NCBI GenBank assembly: GCA_000715605.1
Contig: KL568536.1
Coordinates: 43,750 to 50,303, forward strand
Direction of reading: 5' to 3'
Origin: Streptomyces speibonae
GTDB lineage: Bacteria > Actinomycetota > Actinomycetes > Streptomycetales > Streptomycetaceae
Length of the DNA stretch: 6,554 nt
The translations under genes and the position numbers were made by a program. This document shows positions 1-5,467 of the stretch, in pieces. The notes beneath the pieces were generated by a model, which saw nothing but the letters and a program-made list of their open reading frames with translations, ran no database searches and was not told the DNA's origin. The stretch's first letter is position 1; every line of letters starts with the position of its first letter.

Positions 1-19
1 AGATGTGTATAAGAGACAG
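1..19 (+). other. Nextera/Tn5 mosaic-end sequencing adapter (artefact)
   Basis: The first 19 bases, AGATGTGTATAAGAGACAG, are identical to the Tn5 transposase mosaic end used in Nextera libraries. The sequence is AT-rich and abuts high-GC coding DNA directly, inside a reading frame. It is leftover library adapter at a contig end and not part of the organism. The ATG inside it begins a false protein reading MCIRDR, a known type of adapter-derived artefact in databases. Genomic sequence starts at base 20. Confidence 0.97.
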
Positions 20-420
20 GCTGGGTGGCGCCGGTGGAGACGTACGAGCTGTCCGCGTCGTACGGCAGCGGCGGCGCGCGGTGGGCGAACCGGCACACCG
101 GTCAGGACTTCGCGGTGCCGATCGGGACGCCGGTGCGGGCCGTGGGGACCGGCAGGGTGGTGAAGGTGTCCTGCGGCGGGCCCTTCGGCATCGAGATCGT
201 GCTCGAGCACGCGGGCGGCTACTACACCCAGTACGCCCATCTCGCCGCGGTCGCCGTCGACCAGGGTGACCGGGTCACGGCGGGGCAGTGGATCGGCCAG
301 TCCGGCACCAGTGGCAACTCCACGGGGCCGCATCTGCACTTCGAGGTGCGGGTCACGCCCGAGATGGGGTCCGCGGTGAACCCCGTGTCATGGCTGGCCC
401 GGCACGGAGTGTCGCTCTGA
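20..420 (+). CDS. M23-family metallopeptidase, C-terminal part (5' truncated)
   Basis: This is the C-terminal catalytic domain of a LytM/lysostaphin-type zinc endopeptidase, a family that cuts peptide cross-links in peptidoglycan and normally acts outside the membrane. About 132 residues remain, beginning Trp-Val-Ala-Pro-Val at base 22. Numbered from the GTG codon at 25, the zinc-site motif HxxxD is His24/Asp28 in NRHTGQDF. YAHL follows at 70-73, and the HxH motif is His103/His105 in GPHLHF. All expected catalytic and metal-binding residues are present, so the domain looks active. The frame stays open to the left and is cut by the adapter at base 19, so the GTG at 25 is a valine codon and not the real start. 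Any signal peptide, linker or cell-wall-binding domain is missing. It ends with TGA at 418-420 and converges on the HAD gene. The family call is firm; the exact substrate is unknown. Confidence 0.93.
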
Positions 421-424
421 GTGG

Positions 425-449
425 TCTCCCGGCGCGTCGGCCGGGCTAC
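425..449. terminator. Candidate bidirectional terminator between convergent genes
   Basis: The 25-bp gap between the two convergent stop codons contains a perfect 6-bp inverted repeat, CCCGGC (428-433) and GCCGGG (440-445), around a 6-nt loop. The stem may continue outward past a 3-nt bulge, GTGG (421-424) pairing with CTAC (446-449) with one G-U pair. No T-tract follows on either strand, as is common for actinobacterial terminators. Position between converging genes is the main argument; GC-rich DNA makes short stems easily by chance. Confidence 0.45.
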
Positions 450-1315
450 GCCCGCCCGTCGATCAGCCGCTCGATCACCACGGCGACGCCGTCGTCGTTG
501 TTGGCGACGGTGCGGCCCGAGGCGGCGGCCAGCACGTCCGGGTGGGCGTTGCCCATCGCGTAGGAGCGGCCCGCCCAGGTCAGCATCTCGACGTCGTTCG
601 GCATGTCCCCGAAGGCGACGACCTCCTCGTGGGAGATGCCGCGCTCGGCGCAGCACAGGGCGAGCGTGCTGGCCTTGGACACCCCCGGACCGCTGATCTC
701 CAGCAGGGCGCTGGGGCTGGAGCGGGTGACGTCGGCGCGGTCGCCGATGGCGATCCGGGCCAGGGTGAGGAAGGCGTCGGGTTCGATCGCGGGGTGGTAG
801 GCGAGGATCTTGATCACTGGTTCGCCGGCGGTGTGGGAGTCCGGAGCCAGCAGGTCCTCGGCGGGGGCCAGGGTGTCCGGGATCTCCATGTGCAGCTTCG
901 GGTAGTCGGGCTCCTGGTTGAAGCCGTAGGTCTGCTCGACGGCGTACACGGTGCCGGGGGCGGCGTCGCGCAGCAGTTGGACCGCGTCCAGAGCGTTCTT
1001 GCGGGGCAGCTCACGGACCTTCACGAACCGGTGGGCCCCGGGGCCGCCGTGCAGGTCGACGACGGCCGCGCCGTTTCCGCAGATGGCCAGGCCGTGGCCG
1101 TGGACGTGGTCGCTGACGACGTCCATCCAGCGGGCCGGGCGGCCGGTGACGAAGAAGACCTCGATCCCGGCTTCCTCGGCGGCGGCCAGTGCGGCGATCG
1201 TGCGGGGGGACACCGACTTGTCGTCGCGCAGCAGGGTGCCGTCGAGGTCGGTCGCGATGAGCCGCGGTGGAGCGAGGGCTGCCGGGGTGTCGGGCTGTCG
1301 GGTCGCTGAGGTCAC
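446..1315 (-). CDS. Cof-type HAD-superfamily hydrolase (sugar-phosphate-type phosphatase)
   Basis: A 289-residue protein of the HAD IIB (Cof/YidA-like) group. These are cytoplasmic Mg-dependent phosphatases that act on sugar phosphates, nucleotides or flavin/PLP-type phosphates through an aspartyl-phosphate intermediate. With the GTG start, motif I is DLDGT with Asp23 (nucleophile) and Asp25 (acid/base), motif II is Thr57 in FFVTGR, the conserved lysine is Lys214 in VSKAST, and motif IV is GDMPND at 236-241. The region between motifs II and III is the size of a C2B cap, and total length is normal for the family. Two starts are possible: the GTG at 1313-1315 used here, or the in-frame ATG at 1331-1333, which adds six residues (MRDNGR). 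Neither has a clear ribosome-binding site. It lies 104 bp downstream of the oxidoreductase gene on the same strand, with a hairpin between them, and ends with TAG. The substrate cannot be inferred. Confidence 0.93.
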   Translation of the reverse strand: MTSATRQPDTPAALAPPRLIATDLDGTLLRDDKSVSPRTIAALAAAEEAGIEVFFVTGRPARWMDVVSDHVHGHGLAICGNGAAVVDLHGGPGAHRFVKVRELPRKNALDAVQLLRDAAPGTVYAVEQTYGFNQEPDYPKLHMEIPDTLAPAEDLLAPDSHTAGEPVIKILAYHPAIEPDAFLTLARIAIGDRADVTRSSPSALLEISGPGVSKASTLALCCAERGISHEEVVAFGDMPNDVEMLTWAGRSYAMGNAHPDVLAAASGRTVANNDDGVAVVIERLIDGRA

Positions 1316-1338
1316 CCGGCCATTGTCCCGCATATGCC

Positions 1339-1352
1339 CGCACGACCGTGCG
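1339..1352. repeat. Short inverted repeat upstream of the HAD gene
   Basis: CGCACG (1339-1344) and CGTGCG (1347-1352) form perfect 6-bp arms around a 2-bp centre, 23 bp upstream of the GTG start of the HAD gene. Its position would suit an operator, but it is short and GC-rich and no promoter could be assigned around it, so chance is a real possibility. Confidence 0.3.
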
Positions 1353-1375
1353 AGACCCCGCACATCTGAGTGGTT

Positions 1376-1393
1376 ACCGCCGTCACCGGCGGT
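1376..1393 (-). terminator. Hairpin downstream of the LLM oxidoreductase gene
   Basis: ACCGCCG (1376-1382) and CGGCGGT (1387-1393) make a perfect 7-bp stem with a 4-nt TCAC loop. On the minus strand it begins 26 bp past the TGA of the oxidoreductase gene (1420-1422) and precedes the HAD gene. There is no T-run after it, so it would be a stem-only terminator of the kind often proposed in Streptomyces. If it works, the HAD gene needs its own promoter in the remaining stretch of about 60 bp. Confidence 0.5.
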
Positions 1394-1419
1394 CCTCCCG
1401 CGCCTGCGGTCGGCCCGGC

Positions 1420-2322
1420 TCACCGCAACTGCACCGGTGCTTCCATGGCGATGCGTTCGAAGATCTTCTGGTCGGCGGCGAAGTCCGTGTCGGGAATGGG
1501 CCAGTGCACGACGATCTCGGTGAAGCCCAGCTCCATGTGGCGGCCCGCGAAGTCGACGAAGGCGTCCAGGGACGCCAGCGGACGGTTGCGGTCCGGGGTG
1601 AATCCGGTGAGGAGGATCTTGTCGAACCCGGTCACGTCCCGGCCGAGCTCGGCGCAGGCGTCGGCCAGCCGTTCCGTCTGACCGCGGATGGCCTGAAGCG
1701 ACTGCTCGGGCGTGCCGCTCTCGTACAGCCTGGGGTCGCCCGTGGTCACCCACGCCTGTCCATGGCGTGCCGCGAGCCGCAGCCCGCGCGGTCCGGTGGC
1801 CGCCACCGCGAAGGGGAGCCGGGGCCGCTGCACACAGCCCGGGATGTTGCGTGCCTCGTGCGCCGCGTAGAAGTCGCCCTTGTAGGAGACCGAGTCCTCG
1901 GTGAGCAGCCGGTCGAGCAGGGGCACGAACTCGGCGAAGCGGTCGGCGCGCTCGCGCGGGGTCCACGGCTCCTGACCGAGCGCGGTGGCGTCGAAGCCGG
2001 TGCCGCCCGCGCCGATGCCGAGCGTGACGCGGCCGCCGGAGATGTCGTCGAGGGAGATCAGTTCCTTGGCGAGGGTGACCGGGTGCCGGAAGTTCGGCGA
2101 GGTCACCAGCGTGCCGAGGCGCATCCGGTCGGTGACGCACGCGGCGGCGGTCAGGGTGGGGACGGCGCCGAACCACGGGCCGTCCCGGAAGGTGCGCCAG
2201 GACAGATGGTCGTAGGTGTACCCCGTGTGGAAGCCGAGTTCCTCGGCGCGCATCCATGCCGTACGGCTGCCCTCGTGCCAGCGGCGGTAGGGGAGGATCA
2301 CGGTGCTCAGGCGCAGGCTCAT
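1420..2322 (-). CDS. LLM-class flavin/F420-dependent oxidoreductase
   Basis: A 300-residue, single-domain protein of the bacterial luciferase-like monooxygenase superfamily (TIM barrel). Members use FMN or, very commonly in actinobacteria, coenzyme F420 for hydride transfer. Visible signs are the N-terminal strand LRLSTVILPY, the AEELGFHTGYTYDHL region (27-40), LGTLVTSPNFRHPVTLAKELISLDDISGGR (69-98) and the glycine-rich LGIGAGG (101-107). This arrangement is typical of F420-type members. A cytoplasmic location is expected, as there is no signal peptide or membrane segment. The ATG at 2320-2322 is used because the conserved N-terminal strand follows at once, although upstream bases show only a weak Shine-Dalgarno. 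It lies 59 bp downstream of the unknown small gene, and that gap contains parS. FMN versus F420 use and the substrate cannot be told from sequence alone. Confidence 0.9.
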   Translation of the reverse strand: MSLRLSTVILPYRRWHEGSRTAWMRAEELGFHTGYTYDHLSWRTFRDGPWFGAVPTLTAAACVTDRMRLGTLVTSPNFRHPVTLAKELISLDDISGGRVTLGIGAGGTGFDATALGQEPWTPRERADRFAEFVPLLDRLLTEDSVSYKGDFYAAHEARNIPGCVQRPRLPFAVAATGPRGLRLAARHGQAWVTTGDPRLYESGTPEQSLQAIRGQTERLADACAELGRDVTGFDKILLTGFTPDRNRPLASLDAFVDFAGRHMELGFTEIVVHWPIPDTDFAADQKIFERIAMEAPVQLR

Positions 2323-2349
2323 GCCGTCGAGCCTATGGGCAGGCCGGAG

Positions 2350-2363
2350 GTTTCACGTGAAAC
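2350..2363. promoter_or_regulatory. parS: parS centromere-like site (ParB binding)
   Basis: GTTTCACGTGAAAC at 2350-2363 is a perfect 14-bp palindrome and matches the core of the ParB-binding consensus shared by Bacillus and Streptomyces (TGTTTCACGTGAAACA). Over 16 bp (2349-2364) only the first base differs. It sits in the 59-bp gap between the unknown small gene and the oxidoreductase gene. ParB loads here, spreads and helps organise and segregate the origin region. In Streptomyces about twenty such sites cluster around oriC, so the site also suggests where on the chromosome this window lies. Confidence 0.93.
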
Positions 2364-2381
2364 ACCCGTTCCGCGCGTCCG

Positions 2382-2840
2382 TCACCGCACGCGGGCGCTC
2401 AGCCAGGGGGTGAGCAGGATCATGGGGATGAACTCCTTGTGCGTCCGGTCTCCCGGCAGGGGCACGATCAGGAAGTAGCCCGGAGGGAAGCGCCGTGCCC
2501 TGACGTAGGCCAGTCCGTCGAAGACGGAGCGCAGGAAGGCCGGCACGTCGTCCCGGGGGATGTCGGGGAACTCCACGCCCTCGACGTCGATCAGCGCGTC
2601 GTCCTCGGGGTAGAGCCGGACGCTCACCTGGGGCAGGCCGCCGAACTCGATGTAGGCCTCATGGGGGAGGGAGCCGTCGGGGTCCGTGCTGACGCCGACG
2701 CCGGCCGCGGTGCGGCGTGAGGTCTGGTCCGCGCCGATGTCGTGGCTGACCTCGATCTCGCGCGCGTAGGTGCCGGCGAGCGCACGGAGGGCGGTCACGG
2801 CGGCCTCGGTGCTGGGCAGGTGGTGCATACCACCGATCAT
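2382..2840 (-). CDS. Conserved-looking small protein of unknown function, coupled to kptA
   Basis: I do not recognise a named family for this 152-residue protein. It has no signal peptide, no convincing membrane segment and no cysteine. An N-terminal helix-like part (STEAAVTALRALAGTYAREIEV) is followed by alternating strand-like pieces such as AYIEFGGLPQVSVRLYPEDDALIDVEGVEF, and a hydrophobic run GYFLIVPL. It ends with IPMILLTPWLSARVR. The pattern suggests a compact alpha/beta cytoplasmic protein. The start ATG (2838-2840) overlaps the TGA of kptA (2837-2839) as ATGA, which implies translational coupling; a second ATG four codons later (2826-2828) is possible. Third-position GC bias matches neighbouring genes, so it is a real gene. 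Tight coupling to an RNA 2'-phosphotransferase makes a related role plausible, but that is only inference. Confidence 0.82.
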   Translation of the reverse strand: MIGGMHHLPSTEAAVTALRALAGTYAREIEVSHDIGADQTSRRTAAGVGVSTDPDGSLPHEAYIEFGGLPQVSVRLYPEDDALIDVEGVEFPDIPRDDVPAFLRSVFDGLAYVRARRFPPGYFLIVPLPGDRTHKEFIPMILLTPWLSARVR

Positions 2841-3394
2841 GCACGTCCACTGCCGTCGGGGAAACGCAGGTACCGGCTCGGTACGGCCTGCGTCAGCCAG
2901 ACGCCGTTCGCGCTGACGTGGAAGACATGGCCGTCGCGGTGCATGGCACCGGCGTCCACGGACAGTACGACCGGCCTGCCCCGGCGGGCCCCGACGCGGG
3001 TCGCCGTCTCACGGTCGGCGGAGAGGTGCACGGCGTGCCGGTTCATGGGGCGCAGCCCTTCGGCACGGATCGCCTCGAGGTTGCGGGGGACGGTCCCGTG
3101 GTAGAGGTACGGCGGCGGAGCGGCGGCCGGGAGCCCGAGGTCGACCTCGACGCTGTGCCCCTGACTGGCGCGGATTCGGGTGCCGTCGACGGCGAAGCGC
3201 CGCTTGTCGTTGGTGGCGACGACATGGTCCAGTTCCTCACGGGTGAACCGGAAGCCGTGCGCGGCCGCCGCCGAGATCAGCGTCTCGATCTCGACCCATC
3301 CGCCGTCGTCGAGGGTGAGCCCGATGCGCTCGGGCTGATGGCGCAGATGCTTGGCGAGGTACTTCGACACCTTGACGGTGCGTCTTTCGTTCAT
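2837..3394 (-). CDS. kptA: RNA 2'-phosphotransferase (Tpt1/KptA family)
   Basis: A 185-residue, full-length member of the Tpt1/KptA family. In eukaryotes Tpt1 removes the 2'-phosphate left at tRNA splice junctions by moving it to NAD+, giving ADP-ribose 1'',2''-cyclic phosphate and nicotinamide. Family landmarks are SKYLAKHLRHQP near the start, with the catalytic pair Arg18-His19. Next come GWVEIETLI (32-40), the RIRASQGHS segment with Arg75, YHGT at 97-100, and TRVGARRGRPVVL, where Arg132 or Arg136 should be the fourth catalytic arginine. The N-terminal winged-helix lobe and C-terminal NAD-binding lobe both appear complete. Bacteria lack yeast-type tRNA splicing, so the native substrate is unknown. 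The ATG at 3392-3394 fits the family N-terminus, although no strong ribosome-binding site is seen. It follows the EphD-like gene after 194 bp holding DnaA-box-like sites and tandem repeats, and overlaps the next gene by 4 bp. Confidence 0.95.
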   Translation of the reverse strand: MNERRTVKVSKYLAKHLRHQPERIGLTLDDGGWVEIETLISAAAAHGFRFTREELDHVVATNDKRRFAVDGTRIRASQGHSVEVDLGLPAAAPPPYLYHGTVPRNLEAIRAEGLRPMNRHAVHLSADRETATRVGARRGRPVVLSVDAGAMHRDGHVFHVSANGVWLTQAVPSRYLRFPDGSGRA

Positions 3395-3450
3395 CCGTTC
3401 AGATTGCCGGGAGAGACGCGGATCACGCGATCGGTTTTGCTCCGGAGGTT

Positions 3451-3504
3451 TGATCCACAGCCAAGTGCGGTTATCCACAGGGGATTTGGAGTTTCTGTGG
3501 ACAA
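3451..3504. promoter_or_regulatory. Cluster of three DnaA-box-like sites
   Basis: Three 9-mers lie in the gap upstream of kptA. TTATCCACA at 3471-3479 matches the classical DnaA box exactly. TGTGGACAA at 3496-3504 is, on the minus strand, TTGTCCACA, the form preferred in Streptomyces. TGATCCACA at 3451-3459 differs from the consensus at one base. The first two + strand sites start 20 bp apart, about two helical turns; the third is inverted. They could bind DnaA for local gene control or titration. The group is too small for oriC, which has many more boxes and lies by dnaA in Streptomyces. Confidence 0.65.
3471..3504 (-). terminator. Hairpin formed by the inverted DnaA-box pair, downstream of the EphD-like gene
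   Basis: TTATCCACAG (3471-3480) and CTGTGGACAA (3495-3504) are inverted copies around a 14-nt spacer. In minus-strand RNA all ten positions pair, nine as Watson-Crick and one as G-U; in + strand RNA the same position is an A-C mismatch. A stem that pairs fully only in the sense transcript of the upstream gene would suit a terminator or 3'-end stabiliser, about 85 nt after its stop. No U-run follows. This reading competes with, but does not exclude, DnaA binding. Confidence 0.4.
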
Positions 3505-3507
3505 CCG

Positions 3508-3585
3508 CCGCCTCCTCCCGCCGTTCCCTCCTGCCGTCCCCGCCCGCCGTCCCCGCCCGCCGTCCCCTCCCGCGGTCCCTCCCCG
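3508..3585. repeat. Six tandem 13-bp units, G-rich on the minus strand
   Basis: Six units of 13 bp follow one another without gaps, starting at 3508, 3521, 3534, 3547, 3560 and 3573. The units at 3534 and 3547 are identical (CCGTCCCCGCCCG), and the others differ from them at about two to four positions. The fixed CCG start and a T at the fourth position of five units keep the register. The array ends 3 bp before the stop codon of the EphD-like gene (TGA at 3589-3591, minus strand). On the transcribed strand it has repeated runs of three or four G, including GGGG-A-GGG-ACCGC-GGG-A-GGGG, so G-quadruplexes are possible in the mRNA 3' end or in single-stranded DNA. Confidence 0.85.
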
Positions 3586-3588
3586 GCG

Positions 3589-5406
3589 TCACCGCAGCGG
3601 CGGTTTCACCCGCGCGATCAGCCGCAGCGCACCCGGCATCCACCGCGCCAGGACGTATGCCGTCCGCGCCTCCACGGTGACCGGCACCACCGCCTCGTCG
3701 CGCACCACCGCCCGCAGGACCGCGGCGGCGACCCGCTGCGGCGGATAGCCGCGCACGCCGTACAACCGCGCCACCCGCCTCCGCAGCCGCCGCTCCTCCT
3801 CGGCGTCCGCGCCCGCGAACCGCGCGGTGGAGGTGATGGCGGTGTCGACGAAGCCGGGACAGATCGCCGACACGCCGATGCCCCGCTCCGCCAGCTCCGC
3901 GCGCAGGCACTCGCTCAGCATCAGCACCGCGGCCTTCGACGTGCCGTAGGCGGGCAGCGCCCTGGACGGCTGGAACGCCGCCGCCGAGGCGACGTTCACG
4001 ATGTGGCCGCCCTGCCCGCGCTCCGCCATCCGCTTCCCGAAGAGCCGGCAGCCGTGGATCACTCCCCACAGGTTGACGTCCAGAACCCGCTTCCAGTCCT
4101 GGGTGGTGGTGTCGAAGAACGAGCCGCCCAGCCCGATGCCGGCGTTGTTCACCAGGACGTCCACCACCCCGTGCTCGGTGGTCACCCTCTCGGCCAGCTT
4201 CTCCATGGCCTGCTCGTCGGACACGTCCGCCTGCTCCGCCCACGCCCCCTCCGCGCCGCGACGGCGCGCCTCCCCTGCGGTGCGGGCCGCGGCCTCCGCG
4301 TCCCTGTCGACCGCCAGCACTCGTGCGCCCGCCTCCGCGAACGCGAGCGCGGTGGCCCGCCCGATACCGCTGCCCGCGCCCGTGACCAGGACCAGCTGCC
4401 CGCCGAACCGGTCGGCGTACGGCCCCGTGGCGGACGCCTCCGGCCGGCCCGCCTCCACGGACGTCACGAAGTCGGAGATCCAGGTCGCCAGCTGATCGGG
4501 GCGGCTGCGCGGGACCCAGTGCCGGGCCGGCAGCGTCCGCCGGGTCAGCCGCGGCGCCCACCGCTCCAGGTCCTCCGAGAGCCCCTCCGAGAGAAACGCG
4601 TCCTCCAGGGGCGTGATGAGCTGCACGGGGGCGTGCGCGTAGGCGTCCGCGCGCGGGCTGCGCAGCCGGCGCCGCACATTGTCCCGGTAGAGCCAGGCGC
4701 CGTGGGCCGCGTCCGACCGCAGGGACGCGGTCGGATAGCCGTCCCGGGGCACCTTCTCGAGGCGTGCGAGCAGCCGCGGCCAGGCCGTGCCGAGCGGCCC
4801 GCGCCAGGCCAGCTCCGGCAGCACGGGCGTGTGCAGCAGGTACACGTACCAGGACTTGGCGCCCTGGCCCAGCAGCTGGCCCACCCGGCGTGGGGTCGGC
4901 CGCTTCACCCGGCGTTCGATCCAGTGCCCGAAGTGGTCCAACGACGGGCCGGACATCGACGTGAAGGAGGCGATCCGCCCCTCGGTGCGGCCGGCCGTCA
5001 CGAACTCCCAGGACTGCACCGAGCCCCAGTCGTGCCCCACCAGGTGCACCGGACGGTCCGGGCTGACCGCGTCCACGACGGCCAGGAAGTCGTCGGTCAG
5101 CTTCTCCAGGGTGAACCCGCCGCGCAGCGGACGCGGCGCCGTGGACCGTCCGTGGCCCCGGACGTCGTACGCCACGACGTGGAAGCGCCCGGCGAGCCGC
5201 GACGCCACCTCGGACCACACCTCCTTGCTGTCCGGGTATCCGTGCACAAGGACGACCGTCGGCCGCCCCGGATCGCCCAGCTCGGCCACGCACAGGTCGA
5301 CCCCGTCCGTCCGCACCCGGCGCTCCCGCGCGCCTTCCAGTCCCGTCACACCGGCGAATCTGACAGTGGCCGGAGAGCCCGTCAACAGGGCCCCGAGCCT
5401 GTGCAT
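3589..5406 (-). CDS. EphD-like bifunctional alpha/beta-hydrolase + short-chain dehydrogenase/reductase
   Basis: A 605-residue fusion of two enzymes. The N-terminal alpha/beta-hydrolase (about 28-318) has the oxyanion motif HGYPDS (55-60) and the epoxide-hydrolase-type nucleophile GHDWG, with Asp126 in place of serine. Asp269 and His296 complete the likely triad. The C-terminal SDR (about 335-585) has TGAGSGIG (342-349) for cofactor binding and Asp367 after the second strand, favouring NAD(H). NNAG is at 420-423, with catalytic Asn445, Ser474, Tyr487 and Lys491. The same domain order and size occur in mycobacterial EphD, which acts in mycolic-acid metabolism. Streptomyces make no mycolates, so the substrate here should be another lipid or epoxide/alcohol. 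Start: the ATG at 5404-5406 gives a 19-residue weak extension. The GTG at 5347-5349 (VTGLEGARERR) or the GTG starting VRTDGVDL, preceded by GGGAG, would fit the usual N-terminus better. Both active sites look intact. It is divergent from the ABC gene. Confidence 0.9.
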   Translation of the reverse strand: MHRLGALLTGSPATVRFAGVTGLEGARERRVRTDGVDLCVAELGDPGRPTVVLVHGYPDSKEVWSEVASRLAGRFHVVAYDVRGHGRSTAPRPLRGGFTLEKLTDDFLAVVDAVSPDRPVHLVGHDWGSVQSWEFVTAGRTEGRIASFTSMSGPSLDHFGHWIERRVKRPTPRRVGQLLGQGAKSWYVYLLHTPVLPELAWRGPLGTAWPRLLARLEKVPRDGYPTASLRSDAAHGAWLYRDNVRRRLRSPRADAYAHAPVQLITPLEDAFLSEGLSEDLERWAPRLTRRTLPARHWVPRSRPDQLATWISDFVTSVEAGRPEASATGPYADRFGGQLVLVTGAGSGIGRATALAFAEAGARVLAVDRDAEAAARTAGEARRRGAEGAWAEQADVSDEQAMEKLAERVTTEHGVVDVLVNNAGIGLGGSFFDTTTQDWKRVLDVNLWGVIHGCRLFGKRMAERGQGGHIVNVASAAAFQPSRALPAYGTSKAAVLMLSECLRAELAERGIGVSAICPGFVDTAITSTARFAGADAEEERRLRRRVARLYGVRGYPPQRVAAAVLRAVVRDEAVVPVTVEARTAYVLARWMPGALRLIARVKPPLR

Positions 5407-5428
5407 AACTCTCAGGCAGGGCTTCCCC

Positions 5429-5440
5429 TACGGGCCCGTA
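5429..5440. promoter_or_regulatory. Perfect 12-bp palindrome in the divergent promoter region
   Basis: TACGGGCCCGTA is its own reverse complement. It lies 22 bp upstream of the ATG of the EphD-like gene and about 70 bp from the ABC gene start. It is a candidate operator for a dimeric regulator, but no regulator gene is in the window to pair it with. Confidence 0.4.
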
Positions 5441-5441
5441 C

Positions 5442-5459
5442 GACTCCAGGCGGACTCCA
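5442..5459. repeat. Two direct GACTCCA repeats 11 bp apart
   Basis: GACTCCA occurs at 5442-5448 and again at 5453-5459, a spacing of 11 bp, close to one helical turn. On the minus strand this reads TGGAGTC twice, upstream of the EphD-like gene. Same-face direct repeats suit an activator site, but the units are short. Confidence 0.35.
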
Positions 5460-5467
5460 AGACGGCT

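Noticed and set aside
3..269. A protein starting at the ATG in the first bases (MCIRDRL...)
   Set aside because: The start lies in the Nextera adapter, and the frame is shifted relative to the M23 peptidase, which has the catalytic motifs.
446..2257. A 603-codon minus-strand open frame that includes the HAD protein
   Set aside because: Only the part below about 1333 carries HAD motifs. The rest is an Arg/Pro/His-rich translation lying over the oxidoreductase gene in another frame, caused by lack of stop codons in high-GC DNA.
3421..3520. The DnaA-box group as the chromosomal origin oriC
   Set aside because: Streptomyces oriC has many more boxes and sits between dnaA and dnaN; here there are three boxes and neither gene.
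3603..3609. GTTTCAC as a second parS site
   Set aside because: Only one half of the palindrome is present, and it is inside the coding end of the EphD-like gene.
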